A program made the position numbers and the translations under genes. From NCBI GenBank assembly GCA_015478945.1, contig JABUQX010131380.1, positions 1 through 41,816 of the forward strand: 41,816 nucleotides of DNA, given 5' to 3'. Positions 1 through 9,713 of the stretch are shown piece by piece. The notes under the pieces are model-generated. The model was not told the origin of the DNA. It made no database searches and saw only the letters and a program-made list of their open reading frames with translations. The first letter of the stretch is position 1. The number at the start of each line of letters is the position of its first letter. This DNA comes from Trachelipus rathkii (taxonomy: Eukaryota > Arthropoda > Malacostraca > Isopoda > Trachelipodidae).

Positions 1-210
1 ACTTTTCCCAAGTTCGAGTATTATATATTATTATCAGATAAATTAATTTTTCTATACAGTTTTATATTAGTACTATTATTATTTAATTATGATTTATTTC
101 ATTATATCTATATTATTTTTTCATTATTATCTATTATTATTATTATTTCTTATTATTTTGACCTACTATATTATTATTATTATAATTAACAGCTTTTTTT
201 AAAGTTTCGA
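1..210. repeat. AT-rich (TTA)n-type microsatellite, left border of satellite
   Basis: Degenerate TTA/ATT trinucleotide runs interspersed with AT-rich sequence. The first few bases resemble a satellite monomer (cttttcccaagttcgag), so satellite sequence may also lie further left. No coding potential is visible. Confidence 0.85.
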
Positions 211-3200
211 CCTGTGACTTTTTCCAAGTTTGGAAAACGGCAACACTTTTTCAAGTTTAACCACACTTTTCCAGTTCATACACCCTTTTTTCAAAAAAAA
301 AAGTTTTGAAGACAACACTTTTCCAAGTTTGACCCCACTTTTCCAAGTTTGACCACATTTTTCCAAGTTCGACCACACTTTTACCAAATTCGAACCCAAA
401 CTTCTCAAAGTTCTTAAAGCCCACACTTTTTCTAAGTTTGAACCACACTTTTCGAAAGTTTGACCATCACTTATTTGCCAAGTTCTAGCCGACTTCTCAA
501 AGTTCGATGTACACTTTTCCAAGTTTGACCAACCTTTTCCAAGTTTGGCACACTTTTCCAATTCGATCCACACTTCTCAAAGTTCGAACACATTTTTCCA
601 ACTTTGACCACACTTTTCCAAGTTTGACCAACAACTTTTCCAAGTTCGTTCAGACTTTTCAAAAGTTCGACCACACTTTTCAAGTTTGACCACACTTTTG
701 CCCAAGTTTTTGGACCAACTTATTTTCGCAAGTTGAAAAGCACACTTCTTCAAAGTTCGACGCACACTTTTCCAAGTTTGAACCAAGACTTTTTTAAGTT
801 TAACCAACTTTTTTTTCCAAGTTCCAAAAACACAACTCCTCAAAATTTAACGCACACTTTTTCGCAAGTTTGACCACACTTTTCCAAGTTTGACCACACT
901 TTTCCAAGTTCGACCACACTTTTCCAAGTTTGACCACACTTTCCCAAGTTCGACCACACTTCTCAAAATTTGACCATACTTCTCAAAGTTCGACCACACT
1001 TTTCCAAGTTTGACAACCTTTTTCCAAGTTTGACCACACTTTTCCCAAGTTCCGACCACGAACTTCCTGCCTCAAAGTTGACCAACACTTTTCCAAAGTT
1101 TGGAAAACACTTTTTCGGCAAGTTTGAACCACCTTTTTCCAAGTCGCAACCACCACTTTTTAAAGTTTGACGCACACTTTTCCAAGTTCGACACATCTTC
1201 TTCAAAGTTCGACCACACTTTTGCAAGTTGTGACCAACTTTTCAAGTTTATACCACACTTTTTCCAAGTTGACCACAACTTCTTAAAGTTTGATCACACT
1301 TTTCCAAGTTTTGACCACACTTTTCCAAGTTTGATCACACTTTTTCAAGTTCGACCACACTTTCTCAAAGTTCGACTACACTTTTCCAAGTTTGACCACA
1401 CTTTTCCAAGTTTGACTACACTTTTTAAAGTTCGATCACAACATCTTAAAGTTCCGGACTACAACTTTCCCAAGTTCGACCAACTTTTTCAAGTTTGACT
1501 CAGCACTTTTTCCCAGTTCGACCACACTTCTCGAAGTTCAACCACACTTCTCAAAGTTTCGACCAAACACTTTTTTCAAGTTTGACCACAGCTTTTTCAA
1601 ATTTGACTCCTAATTTCCATAGTTCCGACCACACTTCTCAAAGTTCGGACTACACTTTTCCAAGTTTGACGCACACTTTTCTAAGTTCGACTAAACCCTT
1701 TTCCTAAGTTCCGCGACCTCACTTCTGCAAAGTTCGACTCACACTTTTTCCAAGTTTAACCACACTTTTCGCAAGTTTGACCAAAATTTTTCAAGTTCGT
1801 CCACCTTCTGAAAGATTCGACCACATCTTTTCCAAGTTTGACCACACTTCCATCAAGTTCGTCCACACTTCTAAGTTTGAACCACACTTTTCATAATTTG
1901 ACCCACACTTTTCCAAGTTGTGACCACAGCTATTTCCAAGTTCGACCACACAGCTCAGGTTCGAACCACCTTTTTCAAGTTTGACTCATTTTTCCAAAGT
2001 TTTGAACCACAGACTTTTCCCAAGTCCGACCACAACTTTTCAAGTTTTTTGACTACACTTTTCCAAGTTTGAGACCACACTTTTAAAGTTGACGCACACT
2101 TTTTCAAGTTAAGACCCGCACTTCTCAAAGTTCGATTACACTTTTTCAATGTTTTGACTACACTTTTCCAAAGTTTGAACACACTTTTTCCAAGTTTGAC
2201 CACATTTTCCAAGTTTGACCGCACACTTTTCCAAGTTCGACCACACTTCTCCAAAGTTCGACCACACTTTTTCCAAGTTGATAACACTTTTTTTCCCCCC
2301 AAAGGGGGTTTTTTTTTAACCAACGCTTTTCAAAAGTTTAACCACACACTTTTCCAAGTTCGACCCCACTTCTCAAAGTTAAACCACACTTTTCCAAGTT
2401 TGACCCAATTATCCATTTGGACCCAACAGCTTTTCGACAAAGTTCGACCCACACGCTTTAAAAGTTTCGTAAAACACTTTTCCCAAGTTTGATCACACTT
2501 TTTTAGGTTTGAACGGCACACTTCCAAATATCGATAAGCCTTTAATTGACCACTACTTTTCCAAAAAAAGCAACACTTCTCAAACGTTCGACCATACTTT
2601 TCCATTTGACCACACTTTTCCAAGTTTGACAACACTTTTCCAAGTTCGACCACACTTTTCAAAGTTCGACCACACTTTTCAAAGTTTGACCAAATTTTCC
2701 AAGTTTGACCCGCTTTTCCAAGTTTGACACACTTCTTAAAAAGTTCGCTCCACAATTTTTAAAAAGTTTGACCACCTTATTTCCAAAGTTTGACCACAAC
2801 TTTTTCCAGTTCCGACCACACTTCTCAAGAAGTTCGAGACGACAGCTTTTCCAAGTTCGAAAAACCAACTTCTCAAAGTTCACCAACACTTTTCCAAGTC
2901 GACCACGACTTCTCAAAATTCGACAAACTTTTAAAGGTTGACCACACTATTTCCAAGTTTGGCGGCACACTTTTGCAGCAAGTCGACCAACACTGTCTCA
3001 ATTTCGACCACACTTTTCAAAGATCGACCACACTTTTCCAAGTTTGACCACACTTTACAAAGTTTAACTACACTTTTCAAAGTTCGACCGCACTTTTTAA
3101 AGTTCGACCACACCTTTTAAAATTTGAGCCACAATTTCCAAGTTTGAACTACACTTTACCAGTTCGACCACACTTCTAAAGTTTCGACCACACTTTGCCA

Positions 3201-6200
3201 AGTTTGACTACACTTTTCCAAGTTTGACCACACTTTTCCAAGTTTCGACCACACTTCTCAAAGTTCGACTACACTTTTCCAAGTTTGACCACACTTTTTC
3301 AATTTTGACCACACTTTTTCAAGTTCGACCACACTTCTCAAAGTTTCAACCACACTTTTTTCCACGTTTGACCACAGCTTTTCCAAGTTTTGACCACACT
3401 TTTCACAAGTTCGACCACACTTCTCAAAGCTCGACCACACTTTTCCAAATTTGACTACACTTTTTCAATTTTGACCAAACTTTTCCAAGTTTGACCACAC
3501 TTCTCAAAGTTCGACCAAACTTTTCCAAGTTTGAAAACACTTTTCCAAGTTTGACTACACTTTTCCAAGTTTCGACCGCACTCTCAAAGGTTCGACCACA
3601 CTTTTCAATAAGTTAACGCAACACTTTTCCAAGTTTGAGACCACACTTTTTCCAGTTCAAAACCACACTTCTCAAAAGTTCCACGGCACACTTTTCCAAG
3701 TTTGAAAACACTTTTCCAAGTTTGACCACTTTTCCAAGTTCGACCACACTTCTCAAAGTTTCGACCACACTTTTCCAAGTTTGACCACACTTTTTTTAAG
3801 TTTTGACACACTTTTCGCCAAGTTCGACCACACTTCCCAAAGTTTGACCACTCTTTTTTTAAGTTTGACGCACACTTTTTCCAAGGTTTACCACACTTTT
3901 TCCACAGTTCGACCATCATTTTTCCAGTATTGACCAGACTTCTGTCAAAGTTCGAAAACACGTTTTTATAGGTTTTGATCACACTTTTTCCAAGTTTGAC
4001 CACACTTTTTTAAGTTTGACCACACTTCTTTTCCAAGTTTGACCCCACTTTTCCAAGTTTGACCAAAACTTTTTCAAGTTTGACCACACTTTTCCAGGTT
4101 CGACCACACTTCTCAAAGTTCGACCACACTTTTCCAAGTTTGACCACACTTTTCCAAGTTTGGCCAAACTTTTCCAAGTTCGTTCAGACTTTTCAAAGTT
4201 CAACCACACTTTTCCAATTTTGACCAACACTTTCCAAGTTGGACCACGATTTTTTCGCAAAGTTGGACCACACTTCTCAAAGTTCGACAACACTTTTCCA
4301 AGTTTGACCACAATTTTTCTCAAGTTTAAAGCGACACACTTTTTAGAAGTTCGACCACACTTTCAAAGTTTGACCACACTTTTCCAAGTTTGACTTCACT
4401 TTTCGAATTTTGACCAACACTTTTCCAAGTTCGACCACACTTTTCCAAGTTTGACCAGAACTTTTCCCAGTTCGACCACACTTCTTCAAAATTCGACACA
4501 CTTCTCAAAGTTCGACCACACTTTTTCAAGTTTGACCACACTTTTCCAAGTTTGACCACACTTTTCCAAGTTCGACCACACTTCTCAAAGTTCGACCACA
4601 CTTTTCCCAAGTTTGACCAAACTTTTCCAAGTTCAACCACACTTCTCAAAATTCGACCACACTTTTCCAAGTTTGACCACACTTTTCCAAGTTTGACCAC
4701 ACTTTTCAAATTCGACCACACTTCTCAAAGTTCGACCATCCAACTTTTCCCAGTTTGACTACAACTTTTTAAAGTTTGACCCACACTTTTCCACAGTTCG
4801 ACCACACTTCCCAAATTTCGACGCAATACTTTTCCAAAGTTTGACCACATTTTTCCAAGTTTGACCACACTTTTTCAATTTTGACCACACTTTTTCAAGT
4901 TCGACCACACTTCTCAAAGTTCGACCACACTTTTCCAAGTTTGACCACACTTTTCCAAGTTCGACCACACTTCTCAAAGTTCGAAAACACTTTTCCAAGT
5001 TTGACCACACTTTTCCAAATTTGACCGCACTTCTCAAAGTTCGACCACACTTTTCCAAGTTTGACCACACTTTTCCAAGTTTGACCATACTTTTCCAAGT
5101 TTTTTTTAACCAACAAACTTTCCCAAGTTTGACGCACAACTTTTCCAAGTTCAACCACACTTCTCAAAGTTCGACAACACTTTTCCAAATTCGACCACAC
5201 TTCTCAAAATTCGACAACACTTTCAAAGGTTTGACCACACTTTTTTAAGTTTGACCACACTTTTCAAAGTTCGACCACACTTCTCAAAGTTCGACCACAC
5301 TTTTCAAAGTTTGACCACACTTTTCCAAGTTTGACCACATTTTTCAAGTTCGACCACACTTCTCAAGCTCGACGACACTTTTCCAAAATTCCGACCCACA
5401 CTTCCAAAGTTCGACCACACTTTTCCAAAGTTCGACCACACTTCTCAAAATTCGACAACACTTTTAAAGTTTTGACACACTTTTTCAAAGTTTGAACCAA
5501 ACTTTTTCCAGTTTCCGACCACACTGGGGTTCCAAGTTCGACCACACTTTTCAAAAGTTTCGACCCAGCACTTTTCCAATTTGAACGCACACTTTTTCCA
5601 AGTTTGAACCTACACTTTTCAAAGTTTGACCACACTTTTTCTCAAAGTTCGACTACACTTTTCCAAGTTTGACCACACTTTTCCAAGTTTTGACCACACT
5701 TTTCCAAGTTCGACCACACTTCTCAAAGTTCTAACACACTTTTCAAGTTTGACTTAACTTTTGCCAAGTTAAGATCACACACTTTTCGCAAGTTCGACCT
5801 CACTTTTCAAAGTTCGACCACACTTTTCCAAGTTTGACCACACTTTTTTAATTTTGACCACACTTTTTCAAGTTCGACCACACTACTCAAAGGTCGACCA
5901 CACTTTTCCAAGTTTGACCACACTTTTCCAAGTTTGACCACACTTTTCCAAGTTCGACCACACTTTTTCAAGTTCGACCACACTTTTCCAAGTTTGACCA
6001 CACTTTTCCTAATTTTGACCACACTTTTTCAAGTTCGACCACACATCTCAAAGTAGGACCACACTTTTCCAAGTTTGACCACACTTTTCCAAGTTTGACC
6101 ACACTTTTCCAAGTTCGGCAACACTTCTCAAAGTTCGACCACACTTTTCCAAGTTTGACCACACTTTTCGAATTTCGACCACGCTTTTCCAAGTTCGACC

Positions 6201-8062
6201 ACACTTCTCAAAGTTCGACCACACTTTCCAAGTTCGACCACTCTTTTCTAAGTTCGACCACACTTCTCAAAGTTCGACCACACTTTTCCAAATTTGACCC
6301 CATTTTTCCAAGTTGACCACACTTTTCCAGGTTCGACCACACTTCTCAAAGTTCGACCACACTTTTCCAAGTTTGATTAAACTTTTCCAAGTTTGTTCAG
6401 TCTTTTCAAAGTTCGACCACACTTTTCCAAGTTTGACCACACTTCTCAAAGTTCGACCACACTTTTCAAACTTTGACCACACTTTTCCAAGTTTGACTAC
6501 ACTTTTCCAAGTTTGTTCAGTCTTTTCCAAGTTCGACCACACTTCTAAAAGTTTGACGACACTTTTCCAAGTTTGACCACACTTTTTCAATTTTGACCAC
6601 ACATTTTCAAGTTCGACCACACTTCTCAAAGTTCGACCACACTTTTCAAAGTTTGACCACATTTTTCCAAGTTTGATCACACTTTTTCAAGTTCGATCAC
6701 ACTTCTACAAGTTAGACCAAACTTTTCCAAGTTTGACCACACTTTTCCAAGTTTGACCACACTTTTCCAAGTTTGACCACACTTCTCAAAATTCGACCAC
6801 ACTTTTCCAAGTTTGATCACACTTTTCCAAGCTTGACCACGCTTTCCCAAGTTCAACCACACTTCTCAAAGTTCGACCACACTTTTCTAGGTTTGACCCA
6901 CTTTTCCAAGTTTGACCACACTTTTCCTAGTTCGACCACACTTCTCAAAGTTCGACCACACTTTTCCAAGTTTGACCAGACTTTTCCAAGTTTGACCAAA
7001 CTTTTCCAAGTTTGTTCAGACTTTTCAAAGTTCAACCACACTTTTCCAAGTTTGACCACAACTTTTTCCAAAGTTTGACCACATTTTTCCAAGTTGGACC
7101 ACACTTTCACCTCAAAGTTGACGCACACTTTTCAAGTTTGACACAAACTAGTTCCAAGTTAAACCCACACTTTTCCAAGTTCGAAAACCACACTTCTCAA
7201 AGTTTGACCACATTTTTCAAATTTGAACATCACACTTTTTTCCAAGTTTTGACATCACACTTCGCGAACTTTTCCAAGTTCGACCCCTTTTCCCAAGTTT
7301 GAACCAGCACTTTTCCAAGTTCGACCTCACTTCTCAAATTCGACCATACTTCTCAAAGTTCGATCACATGTTACATTTTTCAAGTTGACTACAATTTTCA
7401 TAGTTTGACTCACAAAACACTTATTTTCCCAAGTTCGAACCGCACTTCTAAAGGTTCGAACAAACTTTTTCCCCAAGTTTTAAAAAAAACCCACACTTTT
7501 CTCCCAAGTTTGAACCACAACTTTTTCAAGTCACGCAACTTCTTCAAAGTTTGACGCCACACTTTCCAAGTTTGACTCAACACTTTTTTTAAGTTTGACC
7601 TGACCACAACTTTTCCAAGTTCCACCACACTGTCCCAAAGTTTGGGACCTGGACGTCACTACTTTTTTTTAAGTTTGACCACCACTTTTTTCCAAGTTGA
7701 CCAACACTTTTCCAAGTTCGAAGACCAAACTACACTTTTTCCAAGTTAACAACCATAACCGCATGACCTTCTCAAAGTTCGAAAGAGAAAACACTTTTTT
7801 ATAAGTTTGATCAGACAAAAACGTTTTCCAAGTTTTGACCCCAACTTTTCCAGTTTGAACTCATACATACACGTTTTTTCAAAGTTCTGATGATCGACCC
7901 AACAACTTTTTCCAAGTTGAGACCACACTTTTACCAGGTTCGAAACCTCACACCTTCTCAAAGTTCGACCACAGTTTTCCAAGTTTGACCACAAATTCAC
8001 AAACTTTTTTTTCCAAAGTTTGGCCAAACTTTTCCAAGTTTCATTTCAGACTTTTTCAAAAA
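211..8062. repeat. 20-bp satellite array, about 390 monomers
   Basis: Almost 8 kb of head-to-tail 20-bp monomers. The two main versions are gaccacacttttccaagttt (A) and gaccacacttctcaaagttc (B). A third version, with tttttcaattttgacc followed by tttttcaagttcgacc, recurs near 3295, 4870, 5850, 6010 and 6580. The middle (about 3.2-7.0 kb) is homogeneous with regular 20-bp phase, while both edges carry many small indels. 20 bp is not a multiple of three and the monomer lacks stop codons in most frames. Three monomers therefore read as a 20-residue periodic open frame on both strands, and none of these frames should be taken as a gene. Confidence 0.97.
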
Positions 8063-8153
8063 GTTTAATTAAAGTATAACTATTTTATTTATTATTTATT
8101 AGTTTATTATTATTATTATTAATCTATTATTATTATATTATTATTTTATATTA

Positions 8154-8205
<52 letters not shown>

Positions 8206-8250
8206 AATTATTATTATTAATTAATTATTATTATATAATTATTTATAATG
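8063..8250. repeat. (TTA)n microsatellite, right border of satellite
   Basis: Near-pure TTA/ATT trinucleotide run directly after the last recognisable satellite monomer. It mirrors the AT-rich border at the left end of the array. Nothing coding. Confidence 0.9.
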
Positions 8251-9187
8251 TAGTGGGAATAGAGCATACCGGGTTGTGGTTGGTTTTTAATCCTCAGCAA
8301 ACGGGGCCGAGATATTCCAAAGCGGTGCAGCAATCCCGCTGACGGAAGAGTAAAAATCTTCTGTGGACTCATTCATTAAAATGGGGGGCCAGGCCTTTTG
8401 AGTACTCAGCATTTATGGGATGAGAAAACCGGGTGCTTTAACAAACTACGTTTGAAGCGTACCTTTTTGTTGGGACCCAGCTTGGATGGCCTAGTGGTAT
8501 TTAGAGCACATAGCTTCTGGTTTGAGTTGTTACCAGCAACGCGGAGTCCCAACGATCTTTCAGTAATCCCGCTGTATCGTACGCAAGATAGTATAGGATA
8601 CTTCTGTGACTCATGTCATTTAAATGGGGGCCAGGCCGACCTGATTCGAAGTATATCTTCCAGCAATTTTCAAAATGGGAATAGTTTTTGTCAGAAAAGA
8701 AAAAAAAAAAAAAAACCCGGGGGGGGTGCTTTTTATTTAAAAACTACGCTTGAAGCGTTATTTTTTGGGGACGTGGATGCCTAGTGGATAGAGCATCCGG
8801 TATGTCTGTTAAACACGTCAGCCAACGCGGAAGTCCAAACGTTCGAATCCACTGACGAAGAGTAAAATCTTCTGTGACTCAATTCATTTAAAGAATGGGG
8901 GCCAGGCTTTGAGTACCAGCAATATGGGAATGAGAAACCGGGGTGCTTGTAAAAAACTACGTTTGAAGCGTCTTTTTTTGGGGACGTGGATGGCCTAGTG
9001 GATAGAGCATCCGGTTGTTGTTTAACTCAAGCACGCGGAGTCCAACGTTCAAATCCCGCTGACGAAGAGTAACAATCTTCTAGTGATTCATTCATTCTAA
9101 ATGGGGGCCAGGCCTTGAGTCTACAGCATTTATGGGTATGAGAAAACCGGGTGCTTTAAAAACTACGTTTGATGAAGCGTTCTTTTT

Positions 9188-9425
9188 GGGACGTGGATGG
9201 CCTAGTGGTTAGAGCATCCGGTTGTTGTTAACTCAGCAACGCGGAGTCCAACGTTCGAATCCCGCTGACGAAGAGTAAAATCTTCTGTGACTCATTCATT
9301 TAAAATGAATTTATATGGGGGCCAGGCTCATTCATTTATATGGGGGCCAGGCCTTTGAGTACTCAGCATTTATGGGATGAGAAAACCGGGTGCTTTAAAA
9401 ACTACGTTTGAAGCGTCTTTTTTTG
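9188..9425 (+). repeat. Best-preserved tRNA-like unit of the array
   Basis: This copy shows the intact box A match at 9198-9208 and box B match at 9253-9263. The body after about 9275 holds a partial internal duplication of 'cattcatttatatgggggcc' (about 9310-9350). It can serve as the reference monomer. Confidence 0.8.
9198..9263 (+). promoter_or_regulatory. Predicted internal RNA polymerase III promoter (box A + box B)
   Basis: tggcctagtgg fits the box A pattern TRGCNNARYNGG, and gttcgaatccc fits the box B pattern GGTTCGANTCC except for its first base. The spacing of about 44 nt is within the range for type 2 pol III promoters. Activity is inferred from sequence only. Related pairs occur in most of the other units of the array. 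Confidence 0.6.
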
Positions 9426-9713
9426 GGGACGTGGATGGCCTAGTGTTTAGAGCATCCGGTTGTTGTTAACTCAGCAACGCGGAGTCCAACGTTCGAATCC
9501 CGCTGACGAAGAGTAAAATCTTCTGTGACTCATTCATTTATATGCTTTAAAAACTACGTTTGAAGCGTTCTTTTTTTTGGGACGTGGATGCCTATGTGGT
9601 TAGAGCATTTCCGGTTTTTGTTGTTAACTCAGTCAACGCGGAGTCCATACGTTCGAATCCCGCTGACGAAGAGTAAAATCTTCCATAATTATCTTATTTA
9701 AAAATGAATTTAT

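Noticed and set aside
199..8027. Many open frames of 60-140 codons across the satellite on both strands
   Set aside because: They are the same 20-bp monomer translated in all frames. They have 20-residue periodicity on both strands and no codon bias or start context.
211..8062. CRISPR-like array
   Set aside because: Repeats are contiguous 20-bp monomers without unique spacers, in a eukaryotic context.
8472..9690. A cluster of true tRNA genes
   Set aside because: Box A and box B are present, but acceptor and anticodon stems do not pair properly and each copy continues into a long shared body, so they are tRNA-derived repeats.
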